Made by a program: the position numbers and the translations under genes. DNA of 64,000 nt from Buxus sempervirens (lineage: Eukaryota; Streptophyta; Magnoliopsida; Buxales; Buxaceae): the NCBI GenBank assembly GCA_947561395.2, contig OX387192.1:11196221-11260220 (forward strand), in the 5' to 3' direction. Numbering within the stretch: the stretch's first letter is position 1; every line of letters starts with the position of its first letter. The notes under the pieces were generated by a model. That model had not been told where the DNA came from, made no database searches, and was given only the letters and a program-made list of their open reading frames with translations. Below are positions 1 through 11,685 of this stretch, one piece after another.

Positions 1-388
1 TATTCTTCTTCTTCTTCTTTTTTCACAATCTGCCTTGACTCCCCAATTCGATTTTAGTATGCTTTTGATCAGTGCGGTGCTTCAACTGCCCGGATTTTTC
101 TATGATTTGTTCTTTGAATAATCCTTGCTTTATGGATTCCATGATTAATTCCACACTTTGCATGATCACCCCAAATTTGGTGTCCTGGTAGTCCTTGAAG
201 TATGCTTACAATTCTTGACTTGTGCCTGAGATTCTGTGAGATTAATTGCCTGCAATTTTTGCTGGGACCTCTTTATGCAATATTAATCCCTTCACTTTGC
301 ACATTTGTTCGGCTTTCCTAAGTACGCCTTGTATTTTTTTCTTTTCTTCATTTGATAATCCTGAAAACAAATTAGGAAAGATTATCAG
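1..388. other. Left window edge, unassigned (probably intron/5' part of antisense gene 1)
   Basis: No ORF here resembles a known domain. The stretch is T/C-rich at the start (CTT repeats at 5-20). It ends in a plausible splice acceptor (TATCAG at 383-388) for the first recognisable exon of the following gene. It is most simply the 5' part or an intron of that gene. Confidence 0.3.
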
Positions 389-3300
389 CCTTCTTCTTTC
401 CGAGCTAGGATTGAGTCCAATCCTAGTGTCACCTTGTCTGAGCCGTCAGTGAGTTCCAGAGAGGGTTTTGGAGAGGCTTCTGCTGAGGTAGGCTACCTAG
501 TTCTCTTTTCTTTCTCTTTCCTCTTATTTTTAAACAAGACATTCACCTCTTTGCTTTTGGATTTTTAGCCTGTTGTGGCTCCTGCTCGAGGTCGAGGTAG
601 AGGCCGAAAGAGAGGCCGAGTTCAGGGTCAGGCCCATGAGGGTGATAGAGGTCATGGTAGGGTGAGGGGCCGAGGCCGAGTTGGAGCTTCAGATCAGGCC
701 CAGGGGGATGTTGCTTCAAACTTCCGCTTGGATGTCTCAACGGAGTTGAGAGCGTCTGTTCATGATACAGAGCTCCTTAGTGGCTTGGATCGTCATCCAT
801 CTATGTGCATTAGGGCTGACATTCTTCTTCCGTATCCTCCTCATCTTCGAGGCAACTGGGGGAGATTCAGTGAACTGGTTAGGGATCTTTCTCCCGCCCT
901 CCGACGAGAGTTCAGCCGATGCCATTTTGACTACTTTCTCCGCATCCCGTCGTTCCGAGCCGACCGTCCTCTTGTCTTCGCCATGATAGAGAGATATTTC
1001 CACGAGACGCAGTCTTTTCATCTGTTGGACATTGAGCTTGGGATTCGTCCCTCCGATTTTGTTATAATCATCGGCATCCCTCTGGTGGGGCGGACTGTAG
1101 TGATGGACCGGCCTTCAGCTGCGAACATCGGCCTTCTCCTGGGATATGCGAACTTACCAGATGATGCTTGGGACGAGAGGAGCTGTAGAGTCTCGATCAG
1201 TTGGCTGCACAGTAGCCTAGTGGATCACTTTCATGGTAGGCATGTGATCACCACCACGGAGGACGAGGATTTTTCACCTATTTTCCAGCACATTTTCTTG
1301 CTGATGCTCGGGTGCTGCTTCTTCCAGGAGGACACGACTGCGGTTAGTCCTGTCTTCTTGGATGCCCTGAGAGATCTCCGCCAGACTAGGAGATTGGCAT
1401 GGGGTCGGCTTATATATGGGACCATCCTAGCTGGGTTATGCCGAGCCATCCGCGGTTTGGCCGGTCCGAGATGAGAGGGTATTAGCTGCCGATTCTTCTA
1501 GCAGATACTACAGGTACTGACTGTATTTATTTTATTCCACATTTTATCCTTCCGCCCCTAACTAGTTTTTCTCTTGCCAGATATTCATGTATACTTACAT
1601 GACTTATTTCCATCCCTCTCCTGTACCTGGTGCTGATGAGTTCCCTGTGGCCATACGGTGGTCCGTGCTTGATAAGGATGCAGATAGAAGCCAGCTTCGC
1701 ACTGCTCAGGTTCATTTGGACTGTGCCCGACGATCTGATGTAAAATTCCCAAACCCTTTGTCTTTTGTCTCTTTTTCTGTACCTTGTTTGTAGCTGACAT
1801 CATTCTTCTTCTTTGTAGCTCCTGTTGGCACGCTTTGATGACGTGGATATCGGGGTCGCTCGTGAGATGATAGTACAAGACGCTTTTGAGCGAGACCTCC
1901 GACGCCAGCCCTACCAGTGCTTCCTTGGGAGGCTTGGTAGGGTGATGTATCTAGGAGAGCGCTTGTACTATCAGCACACAGGCATACCCCGTATTCCAGT
2001 TCCTCCTCCTCTCGTTGGTCCTACTACTCTCATGCTCGACTTCGATGTTGGCCAGTTTGACCAGTGGGAGGATGCAGAGGGTCTCACAGTAGTCGGTGAT
2101 TACGATGAGTGGTTCCACTGAGTATCCATCGGATGCCTGATGGATCGGCCTACTCGTGCCGGAGTGACTGAGATAGGCGGGATCTTCATCCGGGTCCATG
2201 ATGATACTGTAAGTTTATGACTTGCCACTTCCCTTCTTATTTCCTTCAATTCAGCATTTATGATTCGAATCCCATTCTTATTGGCAGGTAGAGGAGTTGA
2301 ATGCTCTGCGGGACCGGTTTCAGAGTCAGCGGGCCGCGGTTGATGATCTGATTGCTGGGCACAACGTGACCGTGGCCCAGAGAGATGCACGGATCAGAGA
2401 GCTAGAGGCTCTGATCCTAGAGAGGGACAGCTGGTGTAACGCCCCGAACCGATGTCAGTGCAAACCGGCACCCAATCCGAACCTGGTTCGCTACTATAAC
2501 AACCAAAGTCCGGTTCAACAACCAAACTCGAGGTGTTACCACGAAGCTGGGGTCAGATACAAACTAAGATTCACAATAATTTTAAACTTTAATTAATTAC
2601 ATCAGAGTTGTGGTTGAATGTAATACAATTCTTTATTCAATAATATCAATTCAGTTTACAATAAAGTTTTTCTAATCAACATGTGACATTAATACCAATT
2701 ACAATTCTATCCATCAAATTAAAACCCCATCTTCGCGATCTCTCCAAGCAACCTGAAAAATAGGGGAAAACGGAGTGAGATTTACATCTCAGCAAGTAGC
2801 AGGTGCATGCAATTTGAAACAGTCCAATGTAAGCAAATAGTCGTTAGGTATACGATTAATCAACGATAAGACGAGAAATTCAAGTTATCCATGGCAATTC
2901 CAAATAAAGCGATAAAACAGATAATCATGTATAAATACCAACAATTGGATGTTAACGGGGTAAAACCGACAAAAGCGATAAAACACGTGCCATTGCAAGA
3001 CTCACAAAGATGATAAGTATTTGAGATAACACTCAACTAACTGCTATACCACTGTTAGCACCTCATTTTTGCACCCCAAAAAATGAAGAAAATGAAAATT
3101 TAAACCCTGAGGGGGCCAAAAAATTGACTTTTGATTCAAGAGAATTTGACCATCAAACTTCATCTCATTAAAAAGAGCATTTTGACACGATTCCAATGCA
3201 ACTAAGTTTGCTGGAATCGAAGTCCGGATGAGAAAGATATGAGCTGGTCAAACTTTTGGGGAGCAAAAAGTTGACTTTTCGTTCGACCCCAATTCAGCTG

Positions 3301-3711
3301 CCAAACTTGATCCCAATGGATAGGTGGTTCCGAGCCGGTTCCAACGACACTAAGTTTGCTGAAATCGGACACCGGACGAAGAAGTTATGAGCAGTTGAAG
3401 TTTCAGAAAAACTGCCCATGTGGCAAAAAGGCAGCAAAAAATGGAATAAACCAATAAAATAAGTAAAATAAATGTGTTTATTAATATTTTAATAAAGAGA
3501 ATCTCGCTTTTAATAAAATAATCGGAAAAATCAAATGAAAATCTTGCAAAAAACCAAATTGAATAAAGGTTTGAAATCTAGACATTTTAAAAACGTGCTG
3601 GACCGTATTTCAATTACGGGCAAGCTTCTGGAAGAAGATACGCGTCGCTATACAGCGGGACACGCGTCCCGTACGGCCGATTTTGCGAGATTTGGAAATG
3701 TGCGTTTTTCG

Positions 3712-3786
3712 CCCGTATTTGAATTACGGGCAAGGCACGCCCGTACTTGAAGTATGGGCAAGGCACGCCCGTACTTCAAATACGGG
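3712..3786 (+). promoter_or_regulatory. Three tandem 19-bp dyads upstream of the LTR TATA box
   Basis: Copies are at 3712-3730, 3740-3758 and 3768-3786, exactly 28 bp apart. The arms are CCCGTA and TACGGG (copy 2 has TATGGG), and the linker is CAAGGCACG. The last copy ends 16 bp before TATAAATA. Looser relatives occur at 3603-3620, 4623-4640 and about 4679-4696 in the same LTR. They are likely enhancer or repressor sites of the LTR promoter. Confidence 0.65.
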
Positions 3787-3802
3787 CACGCCCCTTTTTG
3801 CC

Positions 3803-3810
3803 TATAAATA
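3803..3810 (+). promoter_or_regulatory. TATA box of the nested LTR
   Basis: TATAAATA directly follows the dyad array and is followed by a pyrimidine- and C-rich stretch suitable for an LTR transcription start. This is a sequence match only. Confidence 0.6.
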
Positions 3811-6800
3811 GAGAGGCCCCCCTCATTTCAATAAGCCTTCCCCTTAGGCCGAACCCCTCTCCCTCCTTGCAGTTCCTACGACCAATCCTTGCCCAAATTC
3901 TGTCTCTCCCAATACCTAAACCCATTTAATACCCAAAATGCCCTTATTATCCCAAAACCACGCCTAAACCTCCAAATGCCTCTTTTTAAACCCAACCTCC
4001 CATCAAGGCTCTTTTAAAACTCAACCTAGAAAATCCCGAAGGACGCGGAAGCGCTGCCGAATTTGCTCCAAATCAGAGGAACCATTAAAACTAGTCATAA
4101 ATTGCATTGTGAGTATTTTTTCCACCATTTAAATACAATGTGATAAGCTTTAATTTCCTTTCAAGTTGTTGTATATTCTACATTTTCCACTAATCCTTTT
4201 TGCTGTTTTCTTTTAAGTCATGGTAAGCTAAATTTAGAAAGGAGTTGATCAATTAATAAAAGAAAGAAAGAAAGAAAGTGTCCAAAGGACACTTTGATCA
4301 ATTAATTTAATGATCCTCCTTGTTCTATGCTAAATTGGGACATGACTTCCTTGAGGTGACTCAATTCCCTGTAAATACCCCATATCCCATTCTTAAATCT
4401 GGAGGTAAACAAACAAGAAATGATCTGGTTTCTTCAAGAAAAATCAAAGAAGAAGAATGTCCTTTTCAAGCCAAAAGGAGGAAATGAAGAATTCTAAAGG
4501 CCCTGGAATCACCACAGAAGTCATTGGAGGTCCCAAGAAGATAGCCGGACAGATCCCAAGCAGAATCAGCAGCAAAAGTGCAGAATAAGCTGCGCCCATA
4601 AACTCAGAGCGGTCCAGTCAGGACCGTGTTTGCTTCACGGGCGAGCCAAACCGGATTTTGTTCGCGGGCAAGGGTGGACCGTATAGAAAATACGGGCAAA
4701 TGTAAAAGTAACATAAAAAATGTAATTTTTCGGCCCGGTTGGATCTATTCCGACCTAAACCAGTTTAAACCAACCCAAGAAGTTGTTTGGGCTATTTTTA
4801 GCCCACTTTTGGACTGTGGGCCTAGAAGGGCCCACCAAGACTCACCTTGGGCCCACTTGAGTGGCCCACATTTTGATTGGCCTATACCAGGCCTGTTTTC
4901 AATAAACAGGTCCAGGCTCCTTGACCCTTGGCTAATGGGCCCATTCCAAGCCCATTAAGGCCAAATAAATTGTAAATAAATAAAGTTTAAATAAATAACC
5001 AAATGGGTTACCCAATAACCCAACTGGGCCCCAGGCCCAATCATGGCAACCCACAGGTCTTCCAACAGGACCTGAGTCCGACCCATTCCACTAAATAAAA
5101 AGATAAAATCAAGATAAAAGGGACCCACACCTTCAGAGGGCCCCGCTAGACCCAACAAACAGCATGCTGGTCTAGGAAGGGTGAGATTGACTCAAAAACC
5201 AGGGAGACCCGAGGGACCCGTCGAACCAACGGGGCGGACCGGGGTGTCTTTAGGACTTCCCCAGACCGTAACCGAGGACGTAGTTAGATCTCTAATAAGC
5301 CGCAGACCAGACTTAGACCCGGTTAGGGCAAAACCGTGTCTGCCTGCACTCTCAGGCAGTGGCGACTCCAAAAATCCCGTGGCACGCACTGAACGTGCGC
5401 CCGGTGTGCGATCTTGGCCAGGTTTAGGTGCGCACAACCACCGTGCAGCTTAGGGGCAGTGCTACTTAATGGTACTCAAGCCCCATGCAGCGCAACTATA
5501 GACAAGAGCCGTAGTCACCGACTTATTGCGCACGAACTCAACAGAGTTGGCATGTACCACCAGCATGCAGCACCAGAATCAATACATGGAGATGGTCGCT
5601 TATCCACATGTACAGGGAATCACCAGTGGCGCACCGGGGTGTCCCTCCAGACATAGGACCTTCCTAGAGCAAACTAACTTGCAAGGGAAGCGCGCTCGCA
5701 TATAGGAGTAACTCAACCCAAACTAAATACCACTTAGCTAACCAGCCAAAACTATGGATCCATATACAGCTAAGCCCACTGACACAAACCACGATAAAAC
5801 CACATACGGGAGGACACGCTACTGTAGGAGGCATACACGTTTTTACCCGTAAAGGATTACACATCTCTACGCAGAGGATTACCCATCTCTGCTGTAAAAG
5901 CCAGTATCAACTCAACCACAGAAGCCGTATCACCCAACCGTAAAAATAAAGTGAACAACATCATACCACATACCAATCCATACCAAAGTATTCCATTCCA
6001 TGGGAAAACCATGATTCAATCCTTAATAATCCAAATAAAGCCTTTTTCAGAATTACATATGCAATTTCTTGATTATATTCAAAATAAAGCTCATGTATCA
6101 TAAACTTGATAGAAAATCAGAGTTTATGCAATTCCAGAAACCAACATTCATATTGAAAGCTCAAATAAAGTAAATCAAATCTTACTTAGAGTTTCCTTTA
6201 ATTAATCCCTTTATTAGAATCCAATTTCCTATCTTCACACCTAAGATAGTTTCTATTTAGGTTTTCTGTATTTTTTAATCTCCAGCATATCCTACAGGCC
6301 TAAAATAAAGTTTAGAAAGTGTTTTTATCCTATAAATTCCAGTAGTATTATTTATATCAATATCCCGTACCATTTGACCCTTTTATGGACAAACCTTTCA
6401 TTATAACCTTCAATTTATTGGTTAATTTTTCCAATTTAATTTTATAATTTTTATACGTTCATTAGGTCCTTATAAAAATGCTAATATGCTTAACTAATCA
6501 GGAAAATTATTGGATATTTATTCGTATTACAAAATCCCCAAAATCTGCAAATTTTACATAGAGCGCCTACCTCTACAGGGCTAGGCAATCCTGGGCGATC
6601 CTAGGCGCTCGTGCAATTTTTAACAGAAATTTCCAGATTTACAAAGTTCGGATTTTTATGCTTTTGCTATATGTTTCTTTGGTCTAAATTAATCTACTAA
6701 CATTATAAAACATACCTAAAGCCCTCTAGACTAATTCTCATCAATTAAATACCATCCTATAATTAATTTCATGATCAAACCAAGTTTTCTTTTTTATTTC

Positions 6801-8581
6801 AACGAATCCTTCAAGAATACCAATCATTACAATAGAAACAATTTGATTCCATGTAAATACTGTTCCGGCTAATCCATTCAATCCATATTAAATCACAGAA
6901 AACGAAATCATGTAGTTCATCCAGTTTTCCAAGGGTTATTACTTGCCTTATACGCTAAAATCCTTCTTCCATTGAGGCTTCTAATTCTGGACCTGAATTT
7001 TGCTCCCAAACGCACCAAGCTAGAGTTCTCTAATTCCAATCTCCACCATTCACATTGTAGTTTCATCAGTCATGAACAAAAACTCCAAATTTGAAGGCGA
7101 TCAACCGTACGGAGTTTCCTCGATCATGATTTGATGATGGCTGATTAGACATCTCCATTAGCAGCCTTCTTCCTTTCTCTCCCTCTTTTCTCTCAATAAT
7201 AAGCCCACGAAAATTCTCTCTTGTCTAACCTTAATCTCCTATTTATATCAGGCTTTAGAAGTCCTAAACCAACCCTAATAGGCTACTTTAATTTGGGCTA
7301 ACCCAACCATGATTTAATTAAAGTCTAACCAATTCTAATTAATTCCTACTTTTTCTCCACCTTTTATTTTTCTACTAAAACATTATTAATTAAATCTCTT
7401 ATCATCTAAACTCCTACTTTCAACCTATTTTCGTGCATAATAATTAATTAAACCTTAATATTACCTAAAACCTTATTTTCCCCAAATTAAGACTTGAAAT
7501 CTCCTAATTACCCTTTTTCTACATTTGGGTTTTTATTAATTCCTTTTAATTTCTAACTTGTTTAAATAAATTATTGTCTTCTATTTTCTATTCCTAGTTA
7601 TTATTTCATGCTTTATTTATTAATTACCCTTTTCTGAAAATTACCAAAATACCCTTTTTACCCTTTTTGGCTAATTTCTTCAAGATTCCTTCTTTATTTA
7701 CAACTTACTACTTATTTGAATTACTTACCCTCTAATCTTCACTTTTTATTTCAACTAGGACTTAAACTAATATTTCTTTTATTTATTATTTATTTATTTA
7801 TTATATGAAAATTCGGGGTTTTACAACCGGATTTCAGACTTAGAGGCTGAGCTCGGGACACGACAGGTATATAGCCTTTTGTAATGTTATTTCTTATATT
7901 TCTGTGTTGTTCTGATATGAATTGCTTGACTTTTGCAGGGTCCGGCCCCAGATCATGACGTTGCATTTGAGCCAAACCTTCCTGTTTCTGGCCCGTCTCC
8001 AGTTCGGGTTGCTGACCCCGAGGACATCCCGGCCGCTGTTCCTGACCTCAATGACATCCCAGTCGCATCTCCTATTCCTGCTTCCACTGCAGATCCTGCC
8101 AGTGCATCTCCTTCTGTGATCATTCCAGATCCCCCAATTCTTGTTGCAAACATCCCTAGTAAGCTTGCTTTAGCTTTATTTCTTTGGTTGATTATGATAT
8201 TTCAATTTCTGACTTTATTTCCATTGAAACGGTTAACCATTCCCTGATCCTCTTCTTACTACTACCAAGACTTCTGAAGCTGTGGGAGTTGAGGCTGCTT
8301 TGACTGAGGATCTAGTTGAGCCTGAGGCGGCTATCCCTCTAGCTAAGCCTGTTCCTGCTGAGCCCGAGGCTTCTTCAACTGACTCTCTTCCCACGGGCCC
8401 ATATCCTGACAATTCGGCTTACTGCCTTACGTACCAAATTCAATCCATTCTGGGCTGGAGACCACGCTGTGCTGCCGAGCGTATTCTGACGCATGTCTTC
8501 AGGAGCTAACAACCTCGAGGCGGAGGCCGCAGAGGGGCACGTGGCAGAGGACGCGGGGATGATCCTGTAGGGGAGCAGTAG

Positions 8582-8764
8582 ATTAGGATCTTTTGTATAT
8601 TTACATCATCCTTGTAAAAATGAGATTCATATATATAAAAAAAACTATTCATTCATTTTCTCTTGTTCTTTCTTTTTCTGCAATTATAACATGTATACAG
8701 GTAAAACAGGGAAAAAATTGAACTCTTTTCTTCCTTCTCTCTTTTTTCTCTTTTTATTTTTTTG
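8582..8764. other. Spacer between the two antisense genes
   Basis: AT-rich stretch with a TATATATAAA run near 8630 and pyrimidine tracts; no coding signal. It probably holds the 3' end of antisense gene 1 and the distal promoter of antisense gene 2. Confidence 0.4.
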
Positions 8765-8904
8765 TATCCGACATATCAGGTCGACAAATGAGAACTCCTT
8801 TTGTATCCGACAAGAAATATCGGAGACCAACAACATTTCTTGTATCCGACATTTTTCATCGGATATGAAGGAAACACTTTGTAACCGGTTTGACATATCG
8901 GATA
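8765..8904 (+). promoter_or_regulatory. Array of four 23-bp dyads upstream of antisense ORF 2
   Basis: Units start at 8765, 8804, 8843 and 8882, a constant 39-bp step. Each is 8-nt arm, 7-nt spacer, 8-nt arm. The third is closest to the consensus: TATCCGAC and ATCGGATA. The array ends 13 bp before a TATAAAAA box. The same type of array occurs in the leader (20342-20480) and in the LTR (24280-24420). Confidence 0.7.
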
Positions 8905-8917
8905 CAATTAATTGTAT

Positions 8918-8925
8918 TATAAAAA
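8918..8925 (+). promoter_or_regulatory. TATA box for antisense ORF 2
   Basis: TATAAAAA lies 110 bp before the proposed ATG at 9035 and just after the dyad array, a normal plant core-promoter spacing. Confidence 0.5.
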
Positions 8926-9034
8926 CGACAGGCCTCGGGATGTGCGTCACTTTGACGACTTTTTGAGTTTAGAAAACTCCCTTCTTGTGTTTTTCCTTCC
9001 TCCACTTCTTTCTAGCAAGATCCATTCATCCATA

Positions 9035-10730
9035 ATGGCCTCCGAATCATCTTCTGCCCCTTTGTTGTCTGGCACTGAAGCCTCCCCTGCAAAACAACCA
9101 TTTAGAGCAAAAGCCTCTAATCTCACCAGGTACAACCCTGTAGATTCATTTTACAATAGTTGGGTTAACTCTATGACTCTTGAAAAAGAGATTAAATGGG
9201 ATTCCATCCATCTAAGCCACATCATGCCCATCCCTATCATTCCCTTCAAATGGGAAATCATTGAGGCTTTGATCGAGTATTTGGAACCTCAACTAAATCT
9301 CTTTCGGTTTGGAGACAAAGAGATGACCCCAACCATTGAGGAGGTTGAAACAATTCTGAGCTTGAGGTTTGCAGAGAAAGTGGTGAATCCACCCCTTAAG
9401 CCTAGCTACAAGAAAGAGGCTTCCACTTTTCTGGGTATAGGGAAGATGGATCTAGAGGACTTTGACACATTTTTGACTTTGTCTAAGCCTTTTCTGACTG
9501 AGAAGCTCTTGAGGGGGAACAATAAAGAAGCCCGGTTTATTGCCTTGACCCTAATAGTGGTCAATCAGTTACTTTTCCCACGGGATGATGATGAGGTTGA
9601 CTTGGCTCTTATCTCAGTCATCTGCCAGGTTAGGGAGCGGGAGATGTTGGCCCCTATGATTTTGGTAGGGATGTATCAAGCATTGATTGACTGCTACCAC
9701 AGGAAAAAGAAGCACTTTTTGGCATGTGCCCCTATCCTACAGGTAAAATCCCCCCCCCCCCCTTTTTTTTTCCTTTTTTCTTCTTTTTTTTTCTTTTTTT
9801 TTCTACAATTCATTGAAATATTTCCCCCTTTTTGCAGCTTTGGTTACTGGACCACCTGAGTCAAATTGAGATGATTGATAGACGCTTCTCTCCAAGGATG
9901 AAAATTCTTGTCTTGATGAGAAACCGAGGGTGTCCTGACATCCCGGAAGGCAAGCAGGGTTGGTATACTTTCTTGGGTTCTCTCCAGGATGATTAGGTGA
10001 GGTGGCCTGGCTCTTATCAGCCCAATGCAAAGACCGTAATCAGCTTTAGGGATAGGAACTTCATGGTCTTAGTAGGCTTGAGGTCTGCTGTCCTCTACCT
10101 TCCTTTGCGGGTTCTTCGGCAATTTGGAGCAACCCAGGGGATTGCGATCCCAAATGGATATGAGGACTTCCTGGGGCCACTTACACAAGCCACCATGGGG
10201 CTGAATGCCCGGTTGATGAAGGAATGGTCCTATGCTCGTTTTATGCGGGGCCCCGTCTTTTCTGAAGCCCGTGTGAAGGACTATCTTTTTTGGATCAGCG
10301 AGCAAGTCCAGAATTGTGCCCCGGTACCAGAGGATCCTCATGCTGTTCTTGCACCTACTTACGAGGATATATTGGTTTCTGAGAGAGCATCCCATAAGTG
10401 ACTTTAACAAATCTGGGTGCGAGAGGCCCAGGAACTTAGGATGCGAGGTGTTGATCTGGAGAGGCAACTTGAAGAGCAGGTATCCTGCCGCATTGATATG
10501 GAAAAGCAACTCGAGGAGCAGAGGCAGGCTCGCCGCTTTGAATTCCGAGTGCTGCAGCAGAAGCACCAGGATGCTTTAGCCAACCTTAGAGGCATGAGGA
10601 TCAGGCAGGCACTCTCAGATGAGGTCATCTAATTTTTTAGCGATTCGGATGCAGATAGAGCTTCTGGAATTATTGTGGCTTAGGCGGCTCGGATTTAAGA
10701 GCTTGAGGAACGGCTAGGGGATAGGGACCA
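9035..10730 (+). pseudogene. Antisense ORF 2: DUF7745 / plant-mobile-domain-like gene of the Tat element
   Basis: Exon 1 runs from ATG 9035 to 9742 (donor GTAAAA). Exon 2 starts at 9838 after a T-rich tract and TTTGCAG. Exon 1 holds the family signature: a WEIIEALIEYLEPQ segment followed by FRFGDKEMTPTIEEVETIL, the 'FG...MTPTLEEV' pattern of DUF7745/PMD proteins found with plant LTR elements. Exon 2 continues with the W-P...FRDRNFMVLVGL and LRVLRQFG segments, then a coiled coil rich in E, Q and R (10417-10632). Damage: TAG at 9994-9996 (probably CAG originally), TGA at 10399-10401, TAA after DEVI at about 10630, and more later. It is antisense to pol. Its product role is unknown. Confidence 0.7.
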
Positions 10731-11685
10731 GCTCCTTTTATTGCATTTTTTTCATACCTTTGTTCAAAAGTAAACTCCAATAGTGGAAAGATAAAGGATT
10801 TAATTTAAAAATAAATTTTATACTATTGGCCTCAGAATTCTCAGATACTTGTAAAAACAAAGGTTTTATGAAAAGTATTTGATTTATCATCACTGGCCAG
10901 AATATAATTTTTTTGCTTTTTTGTATTTTATTATTTTTTTGAATTTTAGTCCAAAACACTTAATCACACAAAATTAAAAGAATTGAAATCAAGTTGAATA
11001 ATGAAAGGGGTGATTCAAGCAATAAGGATAGATCAAATCTGTCTATCCTAGGACCTTTAGAGTCATCTCCAAATGCCTTCTCTTCCAGAATTGACCCCAT
11101 TATTCCCAATCCATTCCATCTTCAGTGCTTATATTGATTTCCCTTTAAGCTTGGACAACATGATCAACACAAACCTTAATTTTTTTTCTTTTTCCTTTTT
11201 TCTTGCCACTATTGCCCCTAGCTCCAGTTACGGTTTTCACTAGGGCCGGCTCTGGTATTCCGTCATCACCAATCTTTACTCTGATTATTGAAAGAATACA
11301 CCAAGATCACCGAGGGCTTATAAATAGGACGAAATGAAGACTAGGCTCGGTTTATGAAAGAAATGTTGTTAAAGGCTCAAAATTTACCAATCATGAAAAT
11401 AGGTCAACTGGACTTACAATCATGATGCATATAACCCGGATTCCCCAAACTTTGCTCATTTCTTTTCTTTTTTTGCACTTGGCTTTCATTTGCCATTTCT
11501 TTTTTTTTCTTTTTCTGTCCCTTTTTCTTTTGTTTTTGCCCCAATTGGCTTTGCCCCAGTATGCAACTGTAAGTCCTAGTTTAGGTTTGTCAAAGAAATG
11601 AACAGGCTCGACTTGGCTAGACTAGTGATGAAAAATTTTGGGAAATAAAAAAAATGGCCCCGGATCATTTCCTAGTAATATTCAA
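10731..11685. other. Non-coding spacer between antisense ORF 2 and pol
   Basis: AT-rich, with several pyrimidine tracts (around 11180-11210, 11460-11530). No domain could be read on either strand. It separates the 3' ends of two converging transcription units. Confidence 0.5.

Larger units (their letters stand above)
3053..5436 (+). mobile_element. Nested solo LTR (TGTTAGCACC type) with 5-bp target duplication
   Basis: It starts TGTTAGCACCTCATTTTTGC and ends TTAGGTGCGCACA, and it is flanked on both sides by ACCAC (3048-3052 and 5437-5441). Length is 2384 bp. A TATA box (3803-3810) gives plus-strand orientation. Both ends and the duplication fit one LTR-retrotransposon insertion reduced to a solo LTR. 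Oddity: TGGCGACTCC, the start of a Tat-type primer-binding site, lies about 80 bp inside the right end instead of after it. Confidence 0.8.
2435..7825. mobile_element. Solo LTR (long, TGTAACGCCCC type), itself interrupted
   Basis: It starts TGTAACGCCCCG and ends GGGGTTTTACA, the TG...CA ends typical of long LTRs of Tekay/Del-like Ty3 elements. Net length without the nested insertion is about 3.0 kb. Flanking 5-mers are GCTGG (left) and ACCGG (right), a decayed 5-bp target duplication (3 of 5 match). It lies inside a coiled-coil exon of antisense ORF 1, and excision restores that frame. There is no PBS, gag or pol, so it is a solo LTR left by LTR-LTR recombination. It shares layout with the LTR at 49902-52716, including AGCGCC/GGGCGATCC tracts (6560-6610). 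Confidence 0.75.
389..8581 (+). pseudogene. Antisense ORF 1: plant-mobile-domain-like gene, broken by a nested LTR
   Basis: This is a multi-exon gene running opposite to the retrotransposon pol. Proposed exons are 389-487, 569 to about 1515, about 1581-1735, about 1819-2209, 2289-2434 plus 7831-7866, 7939-8158 and 8280-8581. The second exon starts RG-rich (residues like GRGRGRKRGR). It then matches the plant mobile domain: an 'LVFAMIERYFHETQSFHL' stretch followed by 'IRPSDFVIIIGIPLVG', the usual 'W...T.TF...GEMTPTLEDVALLLGLP' pattern. The 2289 exon is a coiled coil. The last exons are Pro/Ala-rich and end in an RGG-like tail. Damage: a frameshift near 1470, TGA at 2119-2121, TAA at 8507-8509, and a 5.4-kb insertion at 2435. 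Removing the insertion plus one target duplication keeps the coiled coil in frame. Its function is unknown; PMD proteins are linked to transposons and silencing in plants. Confidence 0.65.

Noticed and set aside
3004-5500. Possible complete LTR retrotransposon with PBS at 5357
   Set aside because: The ACCAC duplications and TG...CA ends place the motif inside the unit, and no gag, pol or second LTR follows.
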